Position numbers and translations under genes: made by a program. Below the pieces are notes generated by a model. That model worked only from the letters and a program-made list of their open reading frames with translations. It did not search any database and was not told the DNA's origin. This document shows, one piece after another, positions 16,580-25,271 of a stretch of DNA of 64,000 nucleotides; the first letter of the stretch is position 1; each line of letters opens with the position of its first letter. The DNA lies in contig NZ_JBIVFT010000002.1 of assembly GCF_044748305.1 (NCBI RefSeq), forward strand, positions 186,001 through 250,000, read 5' to 3'. The DNA is from Arthrobacter_E sp044748305. Lineage in GTDB: Bacteria; Actinomycetota; Actinomycetes; Actinomycetales; Micrococcaceae.

Positions 16580-17200
16580 ATGACCGACAAGATCGACTTC
16601 AAGAAGAGCCTCGACAGCTATCAGGCCGTGCGCGGGGATTTCCGGGTGCTGGAGATACCGCAGATGCGGTACCTCATGATCGACGGCCACGGCGACCCGA
16701 ACACCTCACCGGCCTATGCGGCGGCGCTGGCCGCGCTCTACCCTGTGGCGTACAAACTCAAGTTCGCCAGCAAGAAGGAATTGGGGCGCGACTACGTCGT
16801 ACCGCCATTGGAAGGCCTCTGGTGGGCGGAGGACATGGATGCCTTCACCACCTCGCGGGACAAGTCACGCTGGGAGTGGACGATGATGCTCATGGTTCCT
16901 GAATGGATCGATGAGTCGACGTTCGCCGACGCATTCGCTCAGGCGGGGGCGAAGGCCCCACCTGAGCGTCTTTCGGAGGTGCGCCTTGAGACGTTGTCCG
17001 AGGGCCTCAGTGTGCAGACGCTGCATCTCGGATCCTTCGACGACGAAGGGCCGGTGCTCCAGCGGATGCATCATGAGTTCATACCCGGCAACGGCTTCCA
17101 GCTCAGCGGAAAGCACCACGAGATCTACCTGAGCGACGCCCGCAAGGTCAGCCCGGAGAAACTACGGACAATTCTCCGGCAACCGGTGCAGAGGGCATGA
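16580..17200 (+). CDS. GyrI-like small-molecule-binding protein
   Basis: A 206-residue protein with a GyrI-like/SOUL-type fold: 'IDFKKSLDSYQAVRGDFRVLEIPQMRYLMIDGHGDP' followed by 'YKLKFASKKELGRDYVVPPLEGLWW' and the closing 'GNGFQLSGKHHEIYLSDARKVSPEKLRTILRQPV'. The conserved Trp pair and the terminal 'HHEIYLSD.R...PEKLKTILR' pattern are characteristic. Such proteins bind or hydrolyse small toxic molecules. It stands alone between the VOC gene and a strong terminator. Confidence 0.82.
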   Translation: MTDKIDFKKSLDSYQAVRGDFRVLEIPQMRYLMIDGHGDPNTSPAYAAALAALYPVAYKLKFASKKELGRDYVVPPLEGLWWAEDMDAFTTSRDKSRWEWTMMLMVPEWIDESTFADAFAQAGAKAPPERLSEVRLETLSEGLSVQTLHLGSFDDEGPVLQRMHHEFIPGNGFQLSGKHHEIYLSDARKVSPEKLRTILRQPVQRA

Positions 17201-17203
17201 GCT

Positions 17204-17240
17204 GCGGGTGCGCCGGAGGCCATGCCTCCGGCGCACCCGC
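17204..17240. terminator. Bidirectional intrinsic terminator
   Basis: Perfect 17-base stem GCGGGTGCGCCGGAGGC with a CAT loop, four bases after the GyrI-like stop and before the convergent MFS gene. Confidence 0.8.
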
Positions 17241-17280
17241 GCTGAACGGCTTCGCCGCGCCCAGCCGGTTCACGGCAGTC

Positions 17281-18762
17281 TCAGGCCGCGCGCCGCGTCT
17301 CTGGCGCGGGCCTGCGTAAGAACACCGCGACCAGGAGTGCCGTGACCAGGCACAGACCGGCATTGACCCAGATCGCAACGATCACACCGTGCAAGACGGC
17401 CGGGGCATCGCTCGTCCCGGCCGCCAGCAGTTGCGCCGTGAAGATGGCGCTCATCACCGGAATCCCCATGGTGATTCCGATCTGCTGACTCATGGTCGCC
17501 AGGCCTGTGGCCAGGCCCTGCTCGGCGTCCGGAAGGCCCGAGGTCGCGGTGACCATGAAGCCGACGATGACCACCAGATTCGCCGCTCCGCCGATGAAGC
17601 TCGCGATGAGGAGCAGGGCCAGAGAGGCCGCGCTCGGGGTCAGAAGGACCAGGACTCCGGTGGCAAGCGCCTGGACGATGAAGCCGTAGACGATCGCCCG
17701 CTTGTTGCCGGCCCTGGCGATGACCTTCGGTCCCAGGATCCCGCCGAGCACAGTGCCCAGACCCAGCACTGCGAACGACAGTCCAGCCCCGAGCGGCGAA
17801 TATCCGAGCACTCTCTGCAGATAGAGGGTCAGCAGGAAGACCAGGGAGGTCTCGGTCACGAACGCAAGAACACCGGCGATATTGCCCCATGCGATGGCGG
17901 GACGGCTCAGGACAGTCAGGGGAACGAGCGGAGAATCGGCGCGCCGCTCGATCGCGACGAACGCCACGATGAGGGCGAGGGACGTCAGTAAGGAGACCAC
18001 TGTCAGAGGGGCCGTCCAGGAATGCTCGGCGGCGTTGCTCAGGCCGAAGACCAGCGCCAGCAACCCGAGCGTCACCGTGACGGCTCCTGGGACGTCCAGG
18101 CGTGTTTTCCCGGATGGCCGGCTCTCCGTCAGGACCGCCGGAGCGATGAGCAGGACTGCGACGGCGACTGGGACGTTGATGAAGAAGGCCCAGCGCCAGC
18201 TCAGCAGATCGGTCAGCAGACCACCGAGGATCGCACCGGCGGTGAACCCGGCCGCCATCAGGGATCCGTTCAGGCCCAGGGCCTTCTCCCGCAGCCGCCC
18301 CTCCGGGAATGAGCCCAGCAGCAGGGCCAGCGCGGACGGGACGACGATCGCCGTCGCGATGCCCTGGCCGACACGGGCCAGGATCAGCAGTGCCGGGTCG
18401 AGGGCGAGACCACCGGCAAGCGAAGCAGCGCAGAGCAAGGCCATGCCGATGAAGAACATCCTGCGCCGACCGGCCAGGTCCGCCACCCTGCCGAACAGGA
18501 GCGTGAAACCCGCCGCGCACAGCGAGAACGCCGTCGCGATCCATTGCAGGTTCTCAAGAGTGAACCCGACGTCCGCTCCGATGGCGGGCAGAGCCACGTT
18601 GAGGATGGAGAAGTCGACGGCGAGTGTGAAACTGGCAGCCAGAAGAACGCTGAGCGCCGTCTTCTGGCGGCGGGTCATCTTTTCTGGAGGGACGACGCCG
18701 GACGTTGGCTGCGGGTGTGCGGCCCCTTCCGTCGTGATCGTCGAATCCGAGGTGGTGCTCAT
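17281..18762 (-). CDS. MFS multidrug efflux transporter (DHA family)
   Basis: About 493 residues and 12-14 hydrophobic helices, with a polar N-terminal 45 residues. Motif A appears as 'GRVADLAGRRRMFFIG' and motif C-like 'GFTAGAILGGLLTDLLSWRWAFFINVP' indicates an antiporter. 'LDVPGAVTVTLGLLALVFGLS' is the usual linker between halves. The ATG at 18762 (after CAGGAA) was chosen over a long upstream frame that crosses the divergent promoter. The divergent MmyB-type XRE gene is the probable repressor. Confidence 0.88.
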   Translation of the reverse strand: MSTTSDSTITTEGAAHPQPTSGVVPPEKMTRRQKTALSVLLAASFTLAVDFSILNVALPAIGADVGFTLENLQWIATAFSLCAAGFTLLFGRVADLAGRRRMFFIGMALLCAASLAGGLALDPALLILARVGQGIATAIVVPSALALLLGSFPEGRLREKALGLNGSLMAAGFTAGAILGGLLTDLLSWRWAFFINVPVAVAVLLIAPAVLTESRPSGKTRLDVPGAVTVTLGLLALVFGLSNAAEHSWTAPLTVVSLLTSLALIVAFVAIERRADSPLVPLTVLSRPAIAWGNIAGVLAFVTETSLVFLLTLYLQRVLGYSPLGAGLSFAVLGLGTVLGGILGPKVIARAGNKRAIVYGFIVQALATGVLVLLTPSAASLALLLIASFIGGAANLVVIVGFMVTATSGLPDAEQGLATGLATMSQQIGITMGIPVMSAIFTAQLLAAGTSDAPAVLHGVIVAIWVNAGLCLVTALLVAVFLRRPAPETRRAA

Positions 18763-18850
18763 TTCCTGGTGTTCCTTCTGTGGGGCTACAGCCGTCTCCG
18801 CGGCTCCGTCATTGACCACGGTGCTCGGTTCGGATGCAGGCAACCACTCC

Positions 18851-18883
18851 CTGTTCTGCCTACCCCTGACAGGGGCAGGACAG
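18851..18883. promoter_or_regulatory. Inverted repeat in the MFS/XRE divergent region
   Basis: A perfect core CCCCTGACAGGGG (18863-18875) is flanked by partly matching CTGTTCTG and CAGGACAG arms. It lies 40-60 bases before the XRE start and is a plausible operator for it. Confidence 0.5.
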
Positions 18884-18925
18884 AGCCGTGCCACTGTCGG
18901 CAGAATGGGACCATGAGCGATCACA

Positions 18926-19804
18926 GTGAACTTTGGGGAGTTTCTCCGCGTCCGCCGGGCCGCATTGAAGCCCGAGGACGTCGGTCTGCTGAACTACGGC
19001 ACGCGGCGGGTGCCGGGGCTTCGGCGGGAGGAACTTGCCATGCTGGCGGGCGTGAGCAGCACCTACTACACCCGCCTCGAACAGGGCGTGAGCAGCAATG
19101 CCTCCGAGGCCGTGATCGATTCCATTGCGCGGGCGCTCCAGCTAGGTCCGGACGAGCGGACTCACCTGTTCGATCTGGCGCAGCCGGTGAAGGCGAAGCG
19201 GCGGACCCCCGCCAGGCCGGACAAGGCCCGCCCAGGAACCGTCCGGCTCATCGCCTCCATGCCGGGCACGCCCGCCGTCGTTCTCGGCCGCCGGAGCGAA
19301 GTGCTCGCCTGGAACCGTCTGGGACATCGCCTCCTTGCGGGCCATCTCAGACTCGGGTCACCGGAGACCCCGTCGGACCGGCCCAATATGACGAAGTTGC
19401 TGTTCCTCGACCCCCACACCCGGGAGCTCTACGGCCGGTGGTCCGAAGAGGCGGCCCGGGCTGTCGCATCCCTTCGACTCCTGGCCGGACGGATGAACGA
19501 CGACCAGGAACTGGCCGCGCTGATCGGTGAATTGTCTTTGAAGAGCGAGGAGTTCGCCACGCTCTGGGCCAAGCATCCCGTGGAGAACTGCATGTCCGGT
19601 ATGAAGTACCTGCACCATCCTGAGGTCGGGGACGTCGAGCTCAACTTCGAGGTGCTGAACCTTCCGGACGATTCCGGGCACCGGGTCCTCATGTACGCGG
19701 CGGATGCGGGTTCCCCCGGCGCCGAGGCTCTCCAGCTATTGGGGAGCCTGCTCGAGCAGAGCGCGGCTGCGCCGGATGTGGTCCCGTCGCCACGACCCCG
19801 GTGA
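18926..19804 (+). CDS. MmyB-type XRE transcriptional regulator (possible 5' frameshift)
   Basis: About 292 residues. An N-terminal HTH ('VGLLNYGTRRVPGLRREELAMLAGVSSTYYTRLEQG', residues 18-55) is followed by the MmyB-like ligand domain (about 110-285; 'GTPAVVLGRRSEVLAWN', 'FATLWAKHPVENCMSGMKYLHHPEVGDVELNFEVL'). In this family the protein normally begins M-x-x-x-S-E-L-G-E-F-L-R-x-R-R. Exactly that start (MSDHSEL) exists at 18913 but in another frame; removing one T from the TTT at 18932-18934 would join them. As written, the gene would start at GTG 18926 (VNFGEFLRVRR). Either a sequencing slip or a real restart. Confidence 0.85.
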   Translation: MNFGEFLRVRRAALKPEDVGLLNYGTRRVPGLRREELAMLAGVSSTYYTRLEQGVSSNASEAVIDSIARALQLGPDERTHLFDLAQPVKAKRRTPARPDKARPGTVRLIASMPGTPAVVLGRRSEVLAWNRLGHRLLAGHLRLGSPETPSDRPNMTKLLFLDPHTRELYGRWSEEAARAVASLRLLAGRMNDDQELAALIGELSLKSEEFATLWAKHPVENCMSGMKYLHHPEVGDVELNFEVLNLPDDSGHRVLMYAADAGSPGAEALQLLGSLLEQSAAAPDVVPSPRPR

Positions 19805-20071
19805 TGCACCTGGCCGACTTCGAAGACAGCAGGACTCGACGCTGCCCGATCGTCATTCACCGCATGAGATACACGACGATGATCGTTGCACCTCTCAGAG
19901 GAAGGGACAGCGCCCGCGGCGAGGATGCCAGGCTGGGATGCGGCTGAGCCGACGAGGGGCTGTGAGCCAGAGTGACCAGGAGTCTCCGACGAAATGTCGT
20001 CGCCGGAAGCTCCTGGCTATCTACTCAGCGACATCCGGGACGACGATAGGCTTTCAACCCTTCGGGGAACG

Positions 20072-20734
20072 TCAAGATGGTCGGCCGCGCCGCCGGAGGT
20101 TCTCTTCCAGAGAACGGACTCTCGTCCGCTCGTCCATGACAGAGGGAGGCTCAAGCTGGATGATTCCTTCATTCGCCATCGCTTCTGGTTCCGTCCTTGC
20201 AGTCGCCCAGCTCCCGTACTGTTTGGACTCGTACTCCGTGTCCCCCGGTGCCAGCTTGATGACAGACCAGGAACGTGCAGACTCTTCGGGCCAGGCCTGA
20301 ACGAGAACTTCCTCAACCATCGCGCTATCGGCGCCTTCGATCTGCACACCCGCGCGAAGGTGGAATCGTGCTCTGGTGACGGTTTCGTCGCCCGAAACGA
20401 GATCGAGAAGCGACTCGTCCTCCCGCTCGGCACCGACCAATCGCACCGGCGCTCCGTCCCGTACAACCTCATCATAGGTCGTGAGGCGGCCGGGCATGAT
20501 GCTGATTTCGACGACGGCGTCGTATCCATCCATCCCGACGGACGGCATCGAAACGTGAAGATCTATATGAACCAGCACCGGGACCTCACCCAAGCCGCCC
20601 GTGAGGATCTGAACGGAACGGTCGGACTGGATGCAGAGCTTGCCTCCGATCACGGCGGCTTCGGTGCCGGCAGCGACAGCACCGCTTAGCCAGAGCGCAC
20701 CGAATTCCGGAAAAGCACGGTATGAACCAACCAC
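20072..20734 (-). CDS. Uncharacterised protein coupled to the NucA-like nuclease (candidate inhibitor)
   Basis: A 220-residue soluble protein with no signal peptide. It starts at GTG, with GAGGAGG seven bases before it, only 11 bases after the nuclease stop, so the two are certainly co-transcribed. I do not recognise a named domain. Visible pieces are a beta-rich core 'HIDLHVSMPSVGMDGYDAVVEISIM', 'RARFHLRAGVQ' and a closing 'VEEVLVQAWPEESARSWSVIKLA'. A lone cytoplasmic protein behind a secreted nuclease is the layout of an inhibitor or immunity protein (compare nucA with nin/comJ in Bacillus). That role is inference from position. Confidence 0.7.
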   Translation of the reverse strand: MVGSYRAFPEFGALWLSGAVAAGTEAAVIGGKLCIQSDRSVQILTGGLGEVPVLVHIDLHVSMPSVGMDGYDAVVEISIMPGRLTTYDEVVRDGAPVRLVGAEREDESLLDLVSGDETVTRARFHLRAGVQIEGADSAMVEEVLVQAWPEESARSWSVIKLAPGDTEYESKQYGSWATARTEPEAMANEGIIQLEPPSVMDERTRVRSLEENLRRRGRPS

Positions 20735-20745
20735 TTGGCCCTCCT

Positions 20746-22074
20746 CTACTTGACGTTGATATAGAAGTTGTCGCCCGCGAGGACGTGGTACTTGGCCCAG
20801 AAGGCGCCCATCTGAGCGCCCGCTGAACGATTTTCAGCGGCGGAGATCATGCATGCGCTGAAGCCCTTGGCACCGTTGGCTCCGATGGCATACCGCTTGT
20901 CGTTGATCCCGCATCCTGCGAAGGTTCGCCCGGTCCCACCGTTGAGCGCCGCGCCTTGCTTTGTCGAAGCGAAAGGATACTCGTCGCAATCCATGCCGGA
21001 GGGTCGCTTCAGATTCGTGGGGCAGGCCTTGTTTCGGTTGGCAATGGGTGACTGGTTCGCGTCCAACCGGGTGAGGGGGACTACCGCACCGGGGAGGCCG
21101 CTTCCCTGTGCGAGGCTGACGTGGCGGCCGAAGCCGGGCCAACTGGACTTGGCGTAGGTCATCTGCATGGCGCTCTGCTTGACGACGCACCCTGGCAGTG
21201 CAGAAGCGGAGCCGTTCTCGTTGTCGCATCGGTAGGAGACGCCTGGACCAGCCGTGATTTGCGGGTTGCCGCCTGCTTGGGGGTTGGCGAAGGAGATAGT
21301 CCAGGTCATGGTCTGTTCCGTGCGGGCCTTGGTACCGGTCCAGGTGTAGAAGCTCTCGGTACTGATCTCCGACTTTGGGGTGAGCTTGCGGCCGGCGATC
21401 GAGGGGACGTTGCCGTCTAACTTGCAGTTTCCCTTGCACGCGGGAGTCGCTGAGGCGACAAAGGTTTCGGCGCCGCTACCGGTGAAGCTGCTTGGCAGGA
21501 TGGTGAGCTGGTTAGCGACAGTGGCCTGCCTGAGGGAGCTGTATTGGTAGAGGTAGGTAACTATCTCGTTGGTTCCGACGATGGTTACGCCGGTCTTGCT
21601 TTCCCGGACGATCTGTACGGTCATGAGCAGGGAGGTACAGGACTCCGTCCGAGTTACCCGGACAGTCGCTTGCCCGGTGGGCATGCACAGTGCGGTCGGA
21701 AGGGGTTGAGTCTTGAAGCTTCTGATACCCGCGCCTCTGTTCAAAGCGGCCGGCTCCTGCTTCGCGGCGTGGGGAGTCACGCAGATCTTCACACCCTCAG
21801 TATCCGACGCCGAGCACTGTGGGCTGGTGGGTACGAACGTGAAGTCGAGCTGGATTCCGCGCTGGTCGTCTGCCTGGAGGTCGCCCTGCTGGCTGGAGGC
21901 ACCCACCGGGGACCGCACTTCGGCGGATACGCCCTCACCCAGCTCAGCATCAGGCCCATTGTTCTGGGCGACAGCGGGGGCCGTGAGCGTAAATGAAAGT
22001 GCACAAACGGCGGCCAGGGCGCCGATGGCCTTCGAGACAGTGAGGGCACGTCTCTGCTTTGAGAATGAGATCAC
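20746..22074 (-). CDS. Secreted protein with C-terminal NucA/NucB-type deoxyribonuclease domain
   Basis: The product is 442 residues. GTG 22074 was chosen because AAGGA lies six bases upstream and it gives a clean signal peptide (KQRR, hydrophobic core, cleavage after 'APAVAQ'). The middle (about 40-330) is a Cys-containing, Thr/Ser-rich beta region of unknown function ending with 'SYRCDNE...GCVVKQSAMQM'. The last 95 residues match the NucA/NucB nuclease domain: 'KRPSGMDCDEYPFASTKQG' carries the catalytic D-C-D-E-Y-P-F pattern and a later conserved Asn-rich 'AGAQMGAFWAKYHVLAGDNFYI'. It would cut extracellular DNA. The next gene is a candidate inhibitor. Confidence 0.85.
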   Translation of the reverse strand: MISFSKQRRALTVSKAIGALAAVCALSFTLTAPAVAQNNGPDAELGEGVSAEVRSPVGASSQQGDLQADDQRGIQLDFTFVPTSPQCSASDTEGVKICVTPHAAKQEPAALNRGAGIRSFKTQPLPTALCMPTGQATVRVTRTESCTSLLMTVQIVRESKTGVTIVGTNEIVTYLYQYSSLRQATVANQLTILPSSFTGSGAETFVASATPACKGNCKLDGNVPSIAGRKLTPKSEISTESFYTWTGTKARTEQTMTWTISFANPQAGGNPQITAGPGVSYRCDNENGSASALPGCVVKQSAMQMTYAKSSWPGFGRHVSLAQGSGLPGAVVPLTRLDANQSPIANRNKACPTNLKRPSGMDCDEYPFASTKQGAALNGGTGRTFAGCGINDKRYAIGANGAKGFSACMISAAENRSAGAQMGAFWAKYHVLAGDNFYINVK

Positions 22075-22576
22075 GTCTATTCCTTGATCGAGTAAGCGAG
22101 TAGAGATCACGCCCTAGTTGGCGAAAGTCGCCCGACTGCGCGGGAGGCACTTCGAGGACGCCAGGTGAACGTAGCAACCGGGAATCGAAAATGGGATTCC
22201 AGAAGCCGTTCGCAACCAGGAACCCTTGATGTAGACCAAGAGGTCAAATGACCGACATTTCAACGATTCCGACTGATGCAGCCCTCGTCACGCATGGCGG
22301 TGAACTGGAATTATGACGAAATATGAAGCAAAAACGGACGGTTTGGAGCTCAGACCCGGTCGATGTGCTTCGTCGATCAGACGAAGGTGACCGACACTCC
22401 CCAGTTCCAGGAAGGTGCCGCGCACAGCTAGGGGTGCTTCAGCGCCGGCCAGCAGTCGCAGCACCAATCACCTTCCTAGCCGCTGTTCAGCGCTCGAAGA
22501 CCCTATCGTCTTCTGCGGAGGCCTCCGGTCTCCCGGGACGTCCCGGAACGCCGCAAGCCTGAAAACCTTTACCCTC
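22075..22576. other. Gene-free stretch upstream of the nuclease
   Basis: This 500-base stretch shows no convincing coding frame. Its AT content is higher than the surroundings near 22170-22330, which would suit the nuclease promoter. One perfect short hairpin, CTTCGTC-GATCA-GACGAAG, lies at 22378-22396. Weak remains of the recombinase frame may begin here. Confidence 0.5.
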
Positions 22577-22942
22577 GCTTCTCAGCAGGAAAGTCGGGCC
22601 AGATCACCAGTCAAGGTCCTCCAGGCGCACTACGCCGACGCGATCCCCCACGACCAGGTCAAGGCCGAGCAAGACCGCATCCGCGCCAGCCTCCATGCAG
22701 TCACCAGCCGCCGCGACTCGCTCCCGACCTCCTACGACCAGGTGGAGACCGGACTTGACGCGATACTCAGACTCCTGAGCAATATTGGCGACGTGCGTGC
22801 CAAGGCTGAACCTGTCGAACGCCGCATGCTCAACCGAGTCTGTTCGACCGCATCGCCATCGACGACGAAGACCAAGCCACCCCCGACCCAAAGCAAACGA
22901 TCGCCACGATCGTCACCACGAAGACCAGCGCACACAACGAAA
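22577..22942 (+). pseudogene. Remnant of a large serine recombinase (C-terminal part, frameshifted)
   Basis: One frame reads 'KVLQAHYADAIPHDQVKAEQDRIRASL...LDAILRLLSNIGDV...VERRMLNR' (22613-22838), the coiled-coil C-terminal region of actinobacterial large serine recombinases. The expected continuation 'LFDRIAIDDED...' is present directly afterwards but in another frame (from 22840), so one base has been lost. The catalytic N-terminal domain is absent. The fragment ends beside tRNA-Ala and points to a decayed integrated element. Confidence 0.75.
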
Positions 22943-22976
22943 GAGCCCTGCCCCGCAATCACGCGGGACAGGGCTC
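22943..22976. terminator. Intrinsic terminator behind tRNA-Ala
   Basis: GAGCCCTGCCCCGC pairs with GCGGGACAGGGCTC (one mismatch) around an AATCAC loop, 17 bases past the 3' end of the minus-strand tRNA. Confidence 0.75.
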
Positions 22977-22992
22977 AAACACTGTATCTCGG

Positions 22993-23065
22993 TGGAGGTA
23001 AGGGGATTCGAACCCCTGACCTTCTGCATGCCATGCAGACGCGCTACCAACTGCGCCATACCCCC
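22993..23065 (-). tRNA. tRNA-Ala(GGC)
   Basis: The minus strand folds as a 73-base cloverleaf. The acceptor GGGGGTA pairs with TACCTCC and includes the alanine identity pair G3:U70. The D arm is GCGC-AGTTGGTA-GCGC, the anticodon loop ATGGCAT carries anticodon GGC on stem TCTGC/GCAGA, and the T arm is AGGGG-TTCGAAT-CCCCT. The discriminator is A73 and the full CCA is not encoded (ACC then G). A serine recombinase remnant lies just beyond its 3' end. Confidence 0.97.
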
Positions 23066-23146
23066 GTATTCATGAATCATCGCTCCGCTAGGTTCCCCCG
23101 TCGAAGCGACTCATCCAATATAGACCACCCCCGCCCCCGGACCAAA

Positions 23147-23207
23147 TCGGCCGGCCCCGGCGGAGCACCACACCATGCACCGTGCAGCACCCCACGGGGC
23201 CGGCCGA
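23147..23207. terminator. Intrinsic hairpin at the 3' end of the sugar permease gene
   Basis: TCGGCCGGCCCCG and CGGGGCCGGCCGA are perfect 13-base complements, three bases after the minus-strand stop at 23211, with a 35-base loop that contains a smaller GCAC/GTGC stem. Confidence 0.65.
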
Positions 23208-23210
23208 AAG

Positions 23211-24644
23211 CTAGGCGTGCATGTCTTCCAGACTCTTGCCTTTGGTCTCCTGGACGAACCTCATGACGAACAACAGGGACAGCAGCGCGAAGGCCGCATA
23301 GAGGCCGTAGGCCAGTGCAAGCGAGATGTCTTTGAGTCCTGGGAAGGACACCGTGATCAGCCAGTTCGCCACCCATTGAGCACTCGCTGCCAGCGCCAGC
23401 GCGGCCGCGCGCATCCTGTTCGGGAAGATCTCCCCCAGCAGAACCCAGACCACCGGACCCCAGGACATGCCGAAGGCGACCACGAAGAGATTCGCCGCCA
23501 CAAGAGCGATGGGCCCGGCCGCGCCGTGCAACACCGGCGCCCCGTTCTCGACGGGCGCGGTTCCGAAGATCACGGCCATGGTGGCGAGCGTGATGGTCAT
23601 GCCGATGGAACCGACGATCAGGAGCGGCTTACGGCCGAAGCGGTCGACCGTGGCGATGGCGATCAGTGTGGTCAGAATGTTGATGGTGGCGCTGATGACC
23701 GTGATCACGAACGCCTGCTCCTCCTTGAAGCCAACGGCCTCCCAGAGGATGTTCGAGTAGTAGAAGATCACGTTGATGCCCACGAACTGCTGGAAGATCG
23801 AGAGCAGGAGGCCCACCCAGACGATGCCGGCGATCCGCCCGTTCCTGCCCATCAGGTCCTTCCAGGACGGGGCCGTATCGCGCTCCATGGATTCCTGAAT
23901 GCGTTCCACGGTGGTCTCCACATGAATACCGCCGGTCAGTTTCTTCAACACCACGGTGGCTTCGGAGACCCGGTGCTGAGCGATCAGGTACCTCGGAGAC
24001 TCGGGAATCGTCAGGGACAGGCCACCGTAGATGAGGGACGGGACCGCCATGGCCAGGAACATCCACTGCCAGGCTTCCAATCCCCCGAGCGGCGCCCCGG
24101 AACCACCGGCCGCCGTCGCCAGGAGGAAGTCCACCAGCAACGAGATGAAGATGCCCGTCACGATGGCCAACTGCTGCAAGGACGCCAGACGCCCACGGAT
24201 CTGGGCCGGTGACACCTCCGCGATGTACGCCGGGGCGATCACCGAAGCCATACCCACGCCGAGGCCACCGACGATCCGGAACACCACGAGCACCCACAGG
24301 GCCGGTGCCAGGCCGGCACCGAGAGCGGAGACCAGGAACAGCACGGCGGCGATGCGCATGACGGACAATCGACCCACCCTGTCGGCCAGCCTGCCGGCGA
24401 GCAGCGAGCCGACAGCGGCGCCGATGAGCGCTGAAGCGACCGCGAATCCCAGCGACACCGGATCGACGTCGAACCTCTGCTCGACGGCGGATACCGCGCC
24501 GTTGATCACGGCGCTGTCATAGCCGAAGAGGAAACCTCCCAGCGCCGCCACGATCGCGATTCTGACGACTCCCTTGCCGCCATTCCCGTCCTCTTTGTAG
24601 ATGGACGGTTCATTCGATACTGCTCCACCACCATGCGGCGCCAT
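23211..24644 (-). CDS. MFS sugar porter
   Basis: A 477-residue, 12-helix sugar:H+ symporter. Family signatures are all there: 'GFLFGYDSAVINGAV' in helix 1, 'GRLADRVGRLSVM', 'PESPRYLI' at the end of helix 6, 'QQFVGINVIFYYSNIL' in helix 7 (the sugar-selectivity QQ), 'DRFGRKPLL' and the terminal 'QETKGKSLEDM'. The ATG used has GGGAG six bases upstream; an adjacent ATG three bases earlier is the alternative. It resembles xylose/inositol/glucose permeases. Substrate not determinable. Confidence 0.92.
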   Translation of the reverse strand: MAPHGGGAVSNEPSIYKEDGNGGKGVVRIAIVAALGGFLFGYDSAVINGAVSAVEQRFDVDPVSLGFAVASALIGAAVGSLLAGRLADRVGRLSVMRIAAVLFLVSALGAGLAPALWVLVVFRIVGGLGVGMASVIAPAYIAEVSPAQIRGRLASLQQLAIVTGIFISLLVDFLLATAAGGSGAPLGGLEAWQWMFLAMAVPSLIYGGLSLTIPESPRYLIAQHRVSEATVVLKKLTGGIHVETTVERIQESMERDTAPSWKDLMGRNGRIAGIVWVGLLLSIFQQFVGINVIFYYSNILWEAVGFKEEQAFVITVISATINILTTLIAIATVDRFGRKPLLIVGSIGMTITLATMAVIFGTAPVENGAPVLHGAAGPIALVAANLFVVAFGMSWGPVVWVLLGEIFPNRMRAAALALAASAQWVANWLITVSFPGLKDISLALAYGLYAAFALLSLLFVMRFVQETKGKSLEDMHA

Positions 24645-24780
24645 CATCAGCTCCCTGCGTTGGATCGGCACAGGCCACCGGGCCCATCGGACACTTCCGA
24701 TTCCACACCTGCCGACGCTGACAGACAAGAGGGATCGCCGACGGAACGAAACACCCGTTCACGTGCGGCGATTCAGGACA

Positions 24781-25128
24781 TCAGGCCTTCTTCACCACAC
24801 TGGACTTCAACTGCATGGGGCCGAAGCCGTCCACCTTCGCATCGATGTCGTGATCCCCCACGCCTGCCACGAGACGGATGTTCCGGACCTTCGTCCCGGC
24901 CTTCAACGGCGTCGGACTGCCCTTCACCTTCATGATCTTCACGATGGTCACCGAGTCCCCGTCGCTGAGCAGATTGCCCACCGCATCGCGGATCACGCCC
25001 TCCTCGGAGGACGACTCGACGGCACTCGCCTCCCACTCATGGGCGCATTCCGGGCAGACCAGCAGGGCGCCCATCTCGTAGCTGTACTCGCTGGAGCATT
25101 CAGGGCAGGGCGGCAGGTTTTCAGACAT
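24781..25128 (-). CDS. yjdM: YjdM/PhnA-family zinc-ribbon protein
   Basis: A 115-residue protein with an N-terminal zinc ribbon (C-P-E-C at residues 8-11 and C-P-E-C-A-H-E-W at about 25-32) and the PhnA domain 'DAVGNLLSDGDSVTIVKIMKVKGSPTPLKAGTKVRNIRLV'. Despite the old name alkylphosphonate protein, members are not needed for C-P lyase and the function is unclear. It is divergent from gdhA. Confidence 0.9.
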   Translation of the reverse strand: MSENLPPCPECSSEYSYEMGALLVCPECAHEWEASAVESSSEEGVIRDAVGNLLSDGDSVTIVKIMKVKGSPTPLKAGTKVRNIRLVAGVGDHDIDAKVDGFGPMQLKSSVVKKA

Positions 25129-25271
25129 GCCCCGATTTTATCGGCGGCATCAGTCACATTCGCCTCCGGATCCGGGCCGGAGGCCTCGAGTGGCAGACTT
25201 CTCACTCAGTGGGCCGCGCATGTGACCCATCTCATCCATCGGCCCATTCACGACACGAACCAGGGGAATCC

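Noticed and set aside
19994..20689. Plus-strand frame of 231 codons opposite the nuclease partner gene
   Set aside because: The minus-strand frame has a strong ribosome-binding site, tight coupling to the nuclease and sensible protein composition. The plus frame has neither.
22378..22396. Attachment-site core or origin near the 7-5-7 hairpin
   Set aside because: It is a single short dyad without a matching copy at the tRNA or elsewhere in the window.
22415..23266. A 283-codon plus-strand frame through the recombinase remnant and the tRNA
   Set aside because: It runs through the tRNA gene and the terminator. Only its middle part resembles a recombinase, and the correct continuation lies in another frame, so it is not one gene.
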